DNA from: JANMAT01 sp031359995
Lineage (GTDB): Bacteria > Actinomycetota > Acidimicrobiia > Acidimicrobiales > Ilumatobacteraceae
Assembly: GCA_031359995.1 (NCBI GenBank)
Contig: JANMAT010000144.1
Coordinates: 1 to 25,323, forward strand
Reading direction: 5' to 3'
DNA: 25,323 nucleotides
In this document: positions 14,972 to 22,438 of the stretch, piece by piece
Layout of the letters: each line of letters starts with the position of its first letter
Numbering within the stretch: position 1 is the first letter of the stretch
The notes under the pieces: generated by a model
Databases searched by the model: none
What the model was told of the DNA's origin: nothing
The model's input: the letters and a program-made list of their open reading frames with translations, nothing else
Program-made: the position numbers and the translations under genes

Positions 14972-15816
14972 AGGTCGAGCACGGCGTCGGCCAGCTCGGT
15001 GAGCTCGCCCTTCCAGTCGGTGGGCGCGTGCACGGGTCGCACGACGATCTTGGAGAAGCCGGCGTCGACCCATCGCTGCACGAGCGTGCGCAGGGCGGGG
15101 AGTCCGAGGGCGACCACGTCGCGGGCGTCGCCCGGGGTGCGGCGGGGCACGTCGGCCAACGACGCGCCGGCGTCGAGCGTGTAGGACAGGTTGATGCCGA
15201 AGTGCTCGTCGGAGATGACGCGCCCGTGCTCGGCGGCCACCCGCGCCACGACGGCGCGACCTTCGACCGCTTCGGGCAGCGTGATGAGCCCGGGCAGCCA
15301 ACCGTCGCCGAGGCGGCCGCACCGTTCGAGGGCGGCGGGCACCTTGCCGCCCAGCCACACCTCGAGCGGCTGCTGGCGCGGCAGCGGTTCCAGGCGCGCG
15401 CCGTCCACCTCGTCGCCGCGCCACAGGGTGCGCAGCATGGGCAGGAACTGGTCGAACCACGCCGCCCGGTCACCCTTGGGCATGCCCTGCGCCTGCCGTT
15501 CGGCGGCGTCGGCCAGGCCGGGTACGAACACCAGCAGCAGGCGGCCGTTGCTGAGCTGATCGAGGTTGGCGAGCTGCTTGGCCACCTGCATCACGTTGCG
15601 ACCGGGCGCCACGAAGTGGGTGCCGAGCTTCAGCCGGGGGACGCGCGCCGCGGCGTAGCCGAGGCCCACGAGCGGATCGAACGTGCCGCCCAGGAACGTC
15701 TCGGGCAACCACACCGAGTCGAAGCGGAGGCGTTCGAGGTCGTCGAGCACGGCGCCGTAGCGCTCGATGCCCACCATGCGCTCGCCCCCCACGGCCAACC
15801 CGATCCGTACCTTCAT
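14962..15816 (-). CDS. LLM-class (luciferase-like) F420-dependent oxidoreductase
   Basis: A 284-residue member of the bacterial luciferase-like monooxygenase family, which in actinobacteria mostly uses coenzyme F420 for hydride transfer. Typical segments are MKVRIGLAVGG, the DDLERLRFDSVWLPET strand-helix, KLGTHFVAPGRNVMQVAKQLANLDQLSNGR, and PLEVWLGGKVPAALERCGRLGDGWLP. The start has AAGGTGGGG a few bases upstream. It lies about 70 bp after the acyl-CoA synthetase-like gene on the same strand. A TACCGT -10-like hexamer in that gap may give it its own promoter. The substrate is unknown; the neighbours suggest carboxylic-acid or lipid-like compounds. Confidence 0.88.
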   Translation of the reverse strand: MKVRIGLAVGGERMVGIERYGAVLDDLERLRFDSVWLPETFLGGTFDPLVGLGYAAARVPRLKLGTHFVAPGRNVMQVAKQLANLDQLSNGRLLLVFVPGLADAAERQAQGMPKGDRAAWFDQFLPMLRTLWRGDEVDGARLEPLPRQQPLEVWLGGKVPAALERCGRLGDGWLPGLITLPEAVEGRAVVARVAAEHGRVISDEHFGINLSYTLDAGASLADVPRRTPGDARDVVALGLPALRTLVQRWVDAGFSKIVVRPVHAPTDWKGELTELADAVLDLQT

Positions 15817-15831
15817 GCCCCCACCTTCCCG

Positions 15832-15837
15832 ACGGTA
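15832..15837 (-). promoter_or_regulatory. Candidate -10 element (TACCGT) for the F420-type oxidoreductase
   Basis: On the - strand TACCGT fits TAnnnT and lies 15 nt before the ATG at 15816, with a Shine-Dalgarno sequence between. No good -35 was found. Confidence 0.3.
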
Positions 15838-15884
15838 CCGACGCCAGTGTCACCGATCGACGACGCCGCGGCCAGTGCGACGGT

Positions 15885-17210
15885 TCAGGCTTCGATGCCG
15901 AGGTCGTGGGCCAGCGTGCTGCGGCGCACCTTCCCGGTCGGCGTGGTGGGGATGTGCTCCACGTGCACGATCCGCTTCGGGCGCTTGTAGGCGGCCATGC
16001 GCTCGTGGGCAAACGCGTGCAGCTCGTCGTCGGTGGCGTCGGTCACCACCGCGGCCACCACCATCTGGCCCCAGCGTTCGTCGTCCACCGCGAAAACCGC
16101 CGCCTCGCGCACCTGCGGATGGTCGAGCAGGACGCGCTCCACCTCCAACGGGTACACGTTCACGCCGCCGGTGATGATGAGGTCGTCGCGGCGACCGTCG
16201 AGGTACAGGTAGCCCTCGTCGTCGAGGCGGCCCAGGTCACCGACGGTGAAGGCGTCGTCGCGCCAGGCCATCGCTGTCTTGTCGGGGCTGCGCCAGTACT
16301 CGAAGCGGGCGTGGTGGGGCACGTGGCACCAGATGGTCGACGTGTCGGGGTCGATCTCGAGTGTGCGCCCGGGCCGGGCCCGCCCGACGGTGCCGGGGTG
16401 GTCGCGCCACTCGGTGGTGGAGCAGGCGGTGAACTGCCCTTCGGTGGAGCCGTAGAACTCCCACACCGACCCGGTGGGGAAGGCGGCGACGGTGCGTTCC
16501 TTCAGCGGGGTGGGGCACGACGCGCCGGCGTGGGCGATCAGCCGGTACGAGGTGAGCCCGTCGGTGCCGCTCTCGCCGGAGCCCGCGGTGAACAACCGTT
16601 GCAGGTGCGCCGGCGCGCAGAACGCCGACGTGGGACGGTGCACCGTGTTCGCCTCGTGCCACGTGTCGGGTGTGAAGCCGTTCAGCAGCACCACGTCGCC
16701 GCCGGCCAGCAAGGTGCCGGCGGCGAAGCGCAGCGGGGCCGAGTGGTACAGGGCCGACACGACCACGTGCACGTCGTCGGGCGCGAAGCCCCACAGCTCC
16801 CGCTCCTCGGCCAGCAGCGCAGCCGCGTCGGCCTCGCTCAGCACGCCGGTCCACACGCCCTTGGGGCGCCCGGTGGTGCCCGAGGTGTACATCATCGGCC
16901 GGGCCAGCGGCGCCGGCGCCAGATCGACCGGTGGGCCGTCGAGCAGCGCGGGCAGATCGGCGTCCCGCAACACCAGGGCCGGGTCGGCGTCGGCCAGCAG
17001 GTCGTGCTGCTCGCGTTCGGTGAGTGCCGGGTTCAGCAGCACGGGCACTACGCCCGTGCGCAGCGCGCCCAACGCGGTGGCCAGGTACGTGGCCGACGGT
17101 CCGGCGACCACGGCCACGCGCTGGCCGCGCTCGATGCCGCGGGCGCGCAGCCACCCGGCCACCCGCCGCTGGGCGTCGTTCGACGCGGCGGCGGTGACGC
17201 GCTCGATCAC
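15885..17210 (-). CDS. AMP-forming acyl-CoA synthetase-like protein (ANL superfamily), short form
   Basis: A 441-residue adenylate-forming enzyme that would activate a carboxylic acid with ATP and, usually, CoA. The ANL motifs are present: the P-loop-like YTSGTTGRPKG (108-118), YGSTEG (253-258), the hinge GDLG (324-327) followed by GYLYLDGRRDDLIITGG, and the catalytic Lys K427 in PTTPTGKVRR. At 441 residues it is about 60-100 shorter than typical family members. The missing part is in the N-terminal domain, where VAVVAGPSATYLATALGALRTG is quickly followed by the P-loop. All active-site motifs remain, so it could be functional. The GTG start overlaps the stop of the aldo/keto reductase (GTGA), so the two are coupled. 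Confidence 0.9.
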   Translation of the reverse strand: MIERVTAAASNDAQRRVAGWLRARGIERGQRVAVVAGPSATYLATALGALRTGVVPVLLNPALTEREQHDLLADADPALVLRDADLPALLDGPPVDLAPAPLARPMMYTSGTTGRPKGVWTGVLSEADAAALLAEERELWGFAPDDVHVVVSALYHSAPLRFAAGTLLAGGDVVLLNGFTPDTWHEANTVHRPTSAFCAPAHLQRLFTAGSGESGTDGLTSYRLIAHAGASCPTPLKERTVAAFPTGSVWEFYGSTEGQFTACSTTEWRDHPGTVGRARPGRTLEIDPDTSTIWCHVPHHARFEYWRSPDKTAMAWRDDAFTVGDLGRLDDEGYLYLDGRRDDLIITGGVNVYPLEVERVLLDHPQVREAAVFAVDDERWGQMVVAAVVTDATDDELHAFAHERMAAYKRPKRIVHVEHIPTTPTGKVRRSTLAHDLGIEA

Positions 17211-18238
17211 GCTCCGGCGCGGCGGCGCTCGGCCGCGTCCACGATGGCCGGCGGGCGGTAGCCGGCGTCACCCCAGCTGAAGTTGCTGCCCGGCGGCACG
17301 ATCTCGTCGATGCGGTCGAGCACGTCGGTGCTGAGCGTCACGTCGGCCGCGCCGAGCTGCGAGGTGAGCTGCTCCATGGTGCGGGGCCCGATGATGGCCG
17401 AGGTGACCACCGGGTGGTTGATCACGAACGCCACCGCCATGTGCGGCAGGCTCAGGCCGGCGTCGCCGGCCACCTGGGCCAGCGCGTCGGCCGCTTCGAG
17501 CTTGGCCTGGTTGGCCGGGATCGACAGGTCGTAGCGGTCGGGCAGTCGCTCGGCCCGCCGGCTGGTGAGGTCGCTGGCGCCCACGCGCCACTTGCCCGAC
17601 AGCCAGCCGCCGCCGAGCGGGCTCCACGGGATCACGCCCATGCCGTAGCGGGCGCACGTGGGCAGCACGTCGCCCTCGATGCCGCGTACGAGCATGGAGT
17701 ACGGCGGCTGCTCGCACAGGAAGCGCTCGCGCTGGCGCTTCTCGGCGACCCATTGCGCCTCCACGATCTCCGACGCCGGGAAGGTGGACGACCCGATGGA
17801 GCGCACCTTGCCGGCGCGCACGAGCTCGCTGAGGGCGGCGAGCGTCTCGTCGATGTCGGTGGAGGGGTCGGGCCGGTGGATCTGGTAGAGGTCGAGGTGG
17901 TCGGTCTCCAGGCGGCGCAGGCTGTGCTCGCACGCCTGGATGATCCAGCGGCGCGAGTTGCCCTGCATGTTCGGGTCGCGGCCCATGGTGCCGTGCACCT
18001 TGGTGGCCAGCACCACCTCGTCGCGGCGCCCCTTCAGGGCCTTGGCGACGATCTCCTCCGACTCACCGGCCGAGTACACGTCGGCGGTGTCGATGAAGTT
18101 GATGCCGGCGTCGAGCGCGGCATGGATGATGGCGACCGAGTCGTCGTGGTCGGGGTTGCCCCACGCCCCGAACATCATGGCCCCGAGGCACAGGGGGCTC
18201 ACCTTCATCCCGGTCCGTCCGAGCGTGCGGTACTCCAC
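17207..18238 (-). CDS. Aldo/keto reductase
   Basis: A 343-residue NADPH-dependent oxidoreductase with a TIM-barrel fold. The catalytic tetrad is visible: D50 and Y55 in NFIDTADVYSAG, K80 in LATKVHG, and H121 in LYQIHRPD. The cofactor-binding end includes GPRTMEQL. GTG at 18238 is chosen because AGGAGG lies 5 nt upstream and the protein then begins EYRTLGRTGMKVSPL, the usual family start. A longer version back to 18304 has no ribosome binding site. It is first in a three-gene operon with the acyl-CoA synthetase-like and F420-type genes, which together suggest conversion of a carbonyl or acid compound. The substrate is unknown. Confidence 0.93.
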   Translation of the reverse strand: MEYRTLGRTGMKVSPLCLGAMMFGAWGNPDHDDSVAIIHAALDAGINFIDTADVYSAGESEEIVAKALKGRRDEVVLATKVHGTMGRDPNMQGNSRRWIIQACEHSLRRLETDHLDLYQIHRPDPSTDIDETLAALSELVRAGKVRSIGSSTFPASEIVEAQWVAEKRQRERFLCEQPPYSMLVRGIEGDVLPTCARYGMGVIPWSPLGGGWLSGKWRVGASDLTSRRAERLPDRYDLSIPANQAKLEAADALAQVAGDAGLSLPHMAVAFVINHPVVTSAIIGPRTMEQLTSQLGAADVTLSTDVLDRIDEIVPPGSNFSWGDAGYRPPAIVDAAERRRAGA

Positions 18239-18275
18239 CGTGGCCTCCTGGTCGATCTTGTCGGCTGCCCGATCG

Positions 18276-18281
18276 ACACTA
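18276..18281 (-). promoter_or_regulatory. Candidate -10 element (TAGTGT) of the aldo/keto reductase operon
   Basis: TAGTGT on the - strand fits TAnnnT and gives a leader of about 30 nt before the GTG at 18238, which carries a strong AGGAGG. No convincing -35 was found. Confidence 0.4.
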
Positions 18282-18293
18282 CGTGGCGCGAGG

Positions 18294-18728
18294 ATGGGCC
18301 CCACGAACGAGATGCCCCCCGACCCTGAACCGATCCTGCCCGACGACCCCTTCGGCGACCTCGTGTGCGCCTACGCCGGCGAGGTCGGTATGGGCGGGGT
18401 GTCCTCGACGCGCACCTGGTACGTGGACGCCGATGACGATCTGCAGGCCGACGTGGCGGCCGTGCTGCGCCGCTGGGCCGGCGGTCTCGACGAGTTCGTG
18501 GCCCACATGGTCGAGCGCCACGGCCCCGACGTGCCGGTGTGCTCGGTCTCGGCCGTGGTGGGCTGGAAGCCCGATCTGCGTGAGCGCGACGGCGGCGTGG
18601 TCGAGGTGGACCGGACGCTCCAGGTGCTGCACTTCGGCGTGTCGGCCACCGGTGGGGCCCATCCGTCGGTTCCGCTGCTGCCCGCCGACCAGGTGGTCGC
18701 CCTGCTCAAGGCCGATCTCGACGCCTGA
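18294..18728 (+). CDS. Hypothetical small acidic protein
   Basis: A 144-residue protein that I do not recognise. The N-terminus is Pro/Asp-rich (PPDPEPILPDDPFGDLVCAY). The rest looks like a compact alpha/beta fold, with TRTWYVDADDDLQADVAAVLRRWAGG, HMVERHGPDVPVCSV and VDRTLQVLHFGVSAT. It has no signal peptide, membrane segment or metal motif. ATG at 18294 or 18312 are both possible; neither has a clear ribosome binding site, so it may be leaderless. It is divergent from the aldo/keto reductase operon and 60 bp before the methyltransferase in the same direction. Codon use matches the neighbours, so it is probably real. Confidence 0.65.
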   Translation: MGPTNEMPPDPEPILPDDPFGDLVCAYAGEVGMGGVSSTRTWYVDADDDLQADVAAVLRRWAGGLDEFVAHMVERHGPDVPVCSVSAVVGWKPDLRERDGGVVEVDRTLQVLHFGVSATGGAHPSVPLLPADQVVALLKADLDA

Positions 18729-18764
18729 TGGCGCGGGGTCCTCGCGCCGCGCGCGGGCGCCCGG

Positions 18765-18770
18765 TAGCGT
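18765..18770 (+). promoter_or_regulatory. Candidate -10 element (TAGCGT) of the DNA methyltransferase
   Basis: TAGCGT fits TAnnnT and lies 18 nt before the ATG at 18789. The GGAGGGG ribosome binding site (18780-18786) lies in between, so the leader would be about 12 nt long. Confidence 0.4.
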
Positions 18771-18788
18771 GACGGGTTCGGAGGGGTG

Positions 18789-20102
18789 ATGGCCAGGCGC
18801 AGGACCGCGACGTCGAACTTCGGTGCCAGCCGCCGGGAGAGCCACGATGCCAGTGGCTTCTACGCGCGCTTCTCGGCGCCGGTGCTCTCGAAGGACGATA
18901 CCGTGGCCGCGCCCACGCCGGTCGACGAGCCGTTCGTGCTGGGCGACGCCCGCAACATGGATGTGCTCAAGGACGACTCCGTCGCGCTCGTCGTCACGTC
19001 GCCTCCGTACTTCGCCGGCAAGGCCTACGAGGAGGAGCTCACCCGCGAGGGCATTCCGGCTTCGTACGTCGAGTACCTGATCATGCTGCGCGACGTGTTC
19101 GCCGAATGCGTGCGGGTGCTCGAGCCCGGCGGCCGCATCGCCGTGAACGTGGCCAACCTGGGCCGCAAGCCGTTCCGTTCGCTCGGGGCCGACGTGACCC
19201 GCATCCTGCAGGACGACCTGCAGCTGCTGCTGCGGGGCGAAGTCGTGTGGCGCAAGGGCGAGGGCGCGTCGGGGAACTGCGCCTGGGGCAGCTTCCGCAG
19301 CCCCGGCAACCCCACCATGCGCGACCTCACCGAACGCGTGATCATCGCGTCGAAGGGCCGCTTCGACCGGGCCCGCACGAACAAGCAACGGCGCGACAGC
19401 GGGCTGCCGCACGAGGCCACCGTGTCGGCCGACGAGTACATGGCTTCCACCCTCGACGTGTGGACGCTGCCGACCGAGAGCGCCCGGCGCGTGGGCCATC
19501 CGGCACCCTTCCCGCTGGCGCTGCCCGAGCGGCTCATCCAGCTCCACACCTACGCCGACGATCTGGTGCTCGACCCGTTCATGGGTTCGGGCACCACGCT
19601 CGTGGCGGCATCACGGTCGCGCCGCCGTTTCATCGGCTACGACCTCGACCCGAGCTACGTCGAGCTGGCCCGCCAGCGCGTGGCCGCCGAGGGTGGGCCG
19701 CTGTCGGCCACCACGCCGATGACCACGGCGATGGAGACGGCGCTCACGCTCCTGGTCGACGCAGGCTTCACCATCGAGGCCACCAAGGCCCGGGTGGCCC
19801 GCATGGTGGTGCCCGCGGTGGTGACCGACCGCGCCGGCCGTCGCTACGCGGTGGACGTGAGTGGTGGCTTCACGGTGGAGACCACGGGACTGGCCCGCGC
19901 CGACACGGTGTGGCGCGCCATCGGCCGGGCCGTGGTGCTGAAGGCCGCCGGCTACCCGGTGCTGCACCTCACCACGAGCCTGCCCGAGCGCGGCACCGAG
20001 GGCGCCGCCGCGTTGAAGGCGGTATCGGCGGGCACGTTCGCCGCCGTCGTCGGCCTCACCGAGCCCGCCGCGCTCGCCGTGCTGGCCGCCCTCGCCGGCT
20101 GA
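18789..20102 (+). CDS. DNA methyltransferase (N4-cytosine/N6-adenine, beta-type motif order) with unusual C-terminal domain
   Basis: A 437-residue protein. The catalytic motif IV TSPPY (70-74) comes before the AdoMet-binding motif DPFMGSGTT (262-270), the order of beta-class N4/N6 amino-methyltransferases. The target-strand segments RVLEPGGRIAVNVANLGRKP and the RDLTERVIIASKG helix fit the family. TSPPY favours N4-cytosine over N6-adenine, but not decisively. After about residue 300 there is an extra domain of about 130 residues. It has a helix (METALTLLVDAGFTI), a hairpin with RRYAVDVSGGFTVE, a helix (DTVWRAIGRAVVLKA) and a strand (YPVLHLTTSLP). This order resembles PD-(D/E)XK nucleases but lacks an obvious catalytic Lys. 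No separate restriction gene is nearby. GGAGGGG precedes the ATG. Confidence 0.88.
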   Translation: MARRRTATSNFGASRRESHDASGFYARFSAPVLSKDDTVAAPTPVDEPFVLGDARNMDVLKDDSVALVVTSPPYFAGKAYEEELTREGIPASYVEYLIMLRDVFAECVRVLEPGGRIAVNVANLGRKPFRSLGADVTRILQDDLQLLLRGEVVWRKGEGASGNCAWGSFRSPGNPTMRDLTERVIIASKGRFDRARTNKQRRDSGLPHEATVSADEYMASTLDVWTLPTESARRVGHPAPFPLALPERLIQLHTYADDLVLDPFMGSGTTLVAASRSRRRFIGYDLDPSYVELARQRVAAEGGPLSATTPMTTAMETALTLLVDAGFTIEATKARVARMVVPAVVTDRAGRRYAVDVSGGFTVETTGLARADTVWRAIGRAVVLKAAGYPVLHLTTSLPERGTEGAAALKAVSAGTFAAVVGLTEPAALAVLAALAG

Positions 20103-20140
20103 CGCGCCGGTCACCGCCGGAGCGCGATCTCGACGCCCGC

Positions 20141-20146
20141 TACCGT
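20141..20146 (+). promoter_or_regulatory. Candidate -10 element (TACCGT) for a leaderless transcript
   Basis: TACCGT ends 7 bases before the ATG at 20154, the spacing expected if transcription starts at the start codon itself. No Shine-Dalgarno sequence lies in the gap, which fits a leaderless mRNA as is common in actinobacteria. Confidence 0.45.
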
Positions 20147-20153
20147 GGGCCCG

Positions 20154-21011
20154 ATGGCCGACTCGTCGACGATCCGTGACCAAGCCGTGGCGACCCTGGC
20201 GCCGCTCGGCGCGCCCACCCGGGGCGACGAGCCGGTGTTCACCGAGCCGTGGGAGGGCCGGGCCTTTGCCCTCGCGGTGGAGACCGTGGAGCGCCTGGCC
20301 GTACCGTGGGACGCGTTCCGGCAGCGGCTGATCGCCGCCATCGACGACGACCCTCACCGGCCCTACTACGAGTCGTGGCTCGCCGCGCTGGAGCGTCTGG
20401 TGCTCGACCACCACGCCGCCGACGCCGACGAGCTGGCGACCCAGCGCATGCGGGCGGCGTCGTACCACGTGGACGAAATGGGCAACGGTGACGTCGAGAT
20501 CTTCCCCATCGCCGTGAGCGAGGCCCGCCTGCACGCCGCTCTCGAGATGGTGTTCACGCGCTACTGGTCGAACGTGCGCTTCGGGCCCATCATCCAGGGC
20601 GCGGTGTTCGAGCTGGCCGCCCCGCACCCGCCGCGTCTGTCGATGCTCGACGGCTACCTCACCATCGGGTTCGAGGGCTTCCACGTCCACCTGTGCATCG
20701 GCGAGCACGTGGGCCTGCCCGGCCACCCGGTCGAGCCGGCGGTGGCGCGCCTGCGCCGGTGCACCTACGCCGAGCTGGCCCGCATCTGGGCCGACGGCGC
20801 ACCCACGTCGTGGATGTTCCGCATGTACAACGGCAACGGCGAGCAGATGCTCACGGTGCTGCTGCCCAACCCGTTCCTGACCGACGACCAGCACCCGCTG
20901 CCCGAGCCCGACTGGACCCGCCTGGCGTGCTGGGACGAGCTGCGCGCCCTGCTGCTGGAACTGCAGCCCGACCCGCTCGACCGCACCGGTCAGCGGTTCG
21001 TGCACCCCTGA
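20154..21011 (+). CDS. Nitrile hydratase accessory-type domain fused to an uncharacterised domain
   Basis: A 285-residue protein. Residues about 20-95 match the pattern of nitrile hydratase accessory proteins and the beta-subunit N-terminus: EPVFTEPWEGRAFALAVETVERL, then WDAFRQRLIAAI and YYESWLAALERLVL. These proteins help insert the metal into the alpha subunit. The remaining 190 residues form a different domain that I cannot name, rich in aromatic and beta segments: VFTRYWSNVRFGPIIQGAVFEL, DGYLTIGFEGFHVHLCIGEH, RMYNGNGEQMLTVLLPNPF. The FHVHLCIGEH stretch has His and Cys residues that could bind metal. The gene is convergent with the alpha subunit gene and separated from it by one shared hairpin. 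ATG at 20154 is preferred over GTG at 20145, which overlaps the -10. Confidence 0.75.
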   Translation: MADSSTIRDQAVATLAPLGAPTRGDEPVFTEPWEGRAFALAVETVERLAVPWDAFRQRLIAAIDDDPHRPYYESWLAALERLVLDHHAADADELATQRMRAASYHVDEMGNGDVEIFPIAVSEARLHAALEMVFTRYWSNVRFGPIIQGAVFELAAPHPPRLSMLDGYLTIGFEGFHVHLCIGEHVGLPGHPVEPAVARLRRCTYAELARIWADGAPTSWMFRMYNGNGEQMLTVLLPNPFLTDDQHPLPEPDWTRLACWDELRALLLELQPDPLDRTGQRFVHP

Positions 21012-21043
21012 GGCCGCGGCGCCGTCAGGCCGGCGCCGCGGCC
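21012..21043. terminator. Bidirectional terminator-type hairpin, perfect 12-bp stem
   Basis: GGCCGCGGCGCC (21012-21023) and GGCGCCGCGGCC (21032-21043) are perfect reverse complements with an 8-nt loop. The stem begins right after the stop of the + strand accessory gene. The loop contains the stop codon of the - strand alpha subunit gene (21025-21027), so one arm encodes that protein's C-terminus. There is no T-run, as is common in high-GC actinobacteria. Confidence 0.75.
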
Positions 21044-21693
21044 AGCGCGGTGCCGATCATGCTGTCGCGCATCACGAGCGCGGCCAGCTGGTCCTCGGTG
21101 AGGTCGTCGGTGCCGACCGGGCGCTGGGGCAGCACCAGGTAGCGCACCTCGGCCGAGGAATCCCACACCCGGACCTCGACGGTCGGGTCGAGCTCGAGCC
21201 CGAACTCGCGCAGCACGCCACGCGGTTCGGCCACGGCGCGCGACCGGTAGGCGAAGCTCTTGTACCAGATGGGCGGTAGGCCGAGCAGGGGCCACGGGTA
21301 GCACGAGCACAGGGTGCACACGACCATGTTGTGCACCGCGCCGGTGTTCTCGACGACGCGGACCGTGTCGCCCTCGGGGCCTACGAAACCGAGCTCGGCG
21401 CACGCCGCGCTGCCGTCGGCCAACAGCCGGGCCTTGAAGGCCGGATCGGTCCACGCCCGGGCCACGACCTTGGCGCCGTTGTGCGGCCCCATGGTGTGCT
21501 CGATGCCTTCGAGGAAGGCGTCGACGGCGTCGGTGGCCAGCAGTCCCTTCTCGACCAGCGCCGCTTCCAGCGCCATGGTGCGCAGCTCGAACGGCGAGCG
21601 GGGCCGGCGCGACTTGGGGCTGTCGTAGTGCGAGTGGCCGTGGTCGTCGTGGCCGTGGTCGTGGCCGTCATGCTCGTCGGGGTCGTGGCTCAC
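21025..21693 (-). CDS. nthA: Nitrile hydratase alpha subunit, cobalt type
   Basis: A 222-residue alpha subunit that carries the metal centre for hydration of nitriles to amides. The metal claw is C126-T-L-C-S-C131. Thr at the second position is the cobalt-type signature (iron enzymes have Ser), and two of the Cys are normally oxidised after insertion. The surrounding TGAVHNMVVCTLCSCYPWPLLG and WYKSFAYRSRAVAEPRGVL segments are family hallmarks. The first 23 residues hold eight His among Asp and Gly, an unusual extension likely to bind metal. GTG at 21693 overlaps the beta-subunit stop (GTGA) and has GGAGG 7 nt upstream. The related thiocyanate hydrolase gamma subunit has the same claw and cannot be excluded entirely. 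Confidence 0.93.
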   Translation of the reverse strand: MSHDPDEHDGHDHGHDDHGHSHYDSPKSRRPRSPFELRTMALEAALVEKGLLATDAVDAFLEGIEHTMGPHNGAKVVARAWTDPAFKARLLADGSAACAELGFVGPEGDTVRVVENTGAVHNMVVCTLCSCYPWPLLGLPPIWYKSFAYRSRAVAEPRGVLREFGLELDPTVEVRVWDSSAEVRYLVLPQRPVGTDDLTEDQLAALVMRDSMIGTALAAAPA

Positions 21694-22346
21694 GGCGTCG
21701 CCTCCAGGTAGCTCTCCCACAGGTCGACGAACACGGCGAACGGTGGTTCTTCGGTGACCCCCCACAGGTCGTGGGAGTCGAAGCGGACGGTGTACACCGG
21801 CTCGATCGGCTGGCCGGTCTTGTAGGCGGCGGGCACGTGGTCCTCGCCGCACACGGCGTCAATGGTGCCGACCACGCCGCGCACGTAGCGAGGGCAACGG
21901 TTGTGGTCCTCGGGCCGCATGCGCTTCACCAGCACGCGGTCGCCGGCGCCGAACCGGGACGCGTCGGGCAGGGGCAGTGGCCGCCCCCCGGTGAGCCGGC
22001 CGGCCACCAGCGCGGCGAGCTTCGGGTCGTCACGGCGCGGCACGGCGGCCTCGGGGTCGGCCTCGAAGTGCTCGTACCAGCGCTGCAGGTCGTCGCGCGT
22101 CAGGGCGCCCACGGCGACGTGCATGTTCTCGGCCGCGGCCAGCCAGCGGGCGTAGTATGGGAGTGCGAGGTACTCGGGCGGCGGGAGCTGCTCGATGCGC
22201 AGGCGCATGGTGCCGCCCGATGCCTTCGACATCAGCCCCACGAACTGAGCGCGCGGCTCCCATGCCTCGTGGTAGGCGAGGTCACCGTCGGGCGTGCGCA
22301 CGGGTCCGAACCCGTGCATGCCGCCCATGTCGTGTGCGCCGTCCAT
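21690..22346 (-). CDS. nthB: Nitrile hydratase beta subunit
   Basis: A 218-residue beta subunit, full length for the family. It starts with DGAHDMGGMHGFGPV, the classical beta-subunit N-terminus. Helices with YYARWLAAAENMHVAVGALT follow. It ends in the SH3-like C-terminal domain: FGAGDRVLVKRMRPEDHNRCPRYVRG, then EPVYTVRFDSHDLWG. It pairs with the alpha subunit to form the active site; the genes overlap by 4 bp in the order beta-alpha. The accessory gene, usually the third member of such operons, is instead on the opposite strand beyond alpha. No clear promoter was seen in the 92 bp separating it from the upstream siroheme-synthase-like gene, so the two may be cotranscribed. Confidence 0.93.
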   Translation of the reverse strand: MDGAHDMGGMHGFGPVRTPDGDLAYHEAWEPRAQFVGLMSKASGGTMRLRIEQLPPPEYLALPYYARWLAAAENMHVAVGALTRDDLQRWYEHFEADPEAAVPRRDDPKLAALVAGRLTGGRPLPLPDASRFGAGDRVLVKRMRPEDHNRCPRYVRGVVGTIDAVCGEDHVPAAYKTGQPIEPVYTVRFDSHDLWGVTEEPPFAVFVDLWESYLEATP

Positions 22347-22438
22347 GGCGTCAGCTTGTCATGCGTTGGACGACACGTCCGCGCCGGGCCGCCACTCGGA
22401 CGGGGCACCGGCGCCATGGACCAGCTGAGCCCCAGCGA

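Noticed and set aside
13865..15460. 531-codon - strand frame opposite the ABC ATPase
   Set aside because: It is a shadow of the fused transporter and, in part, of the F420-type oxidoreductase. Its sequence is biased and unrecognisable.
19611..21005. 464-codon - strand frame opposite the methyltransferase and accessory genes
   Set aside because: It is a shadow frame rich in His, Arg and Gly without domain features. Both + strand genes are well supported.
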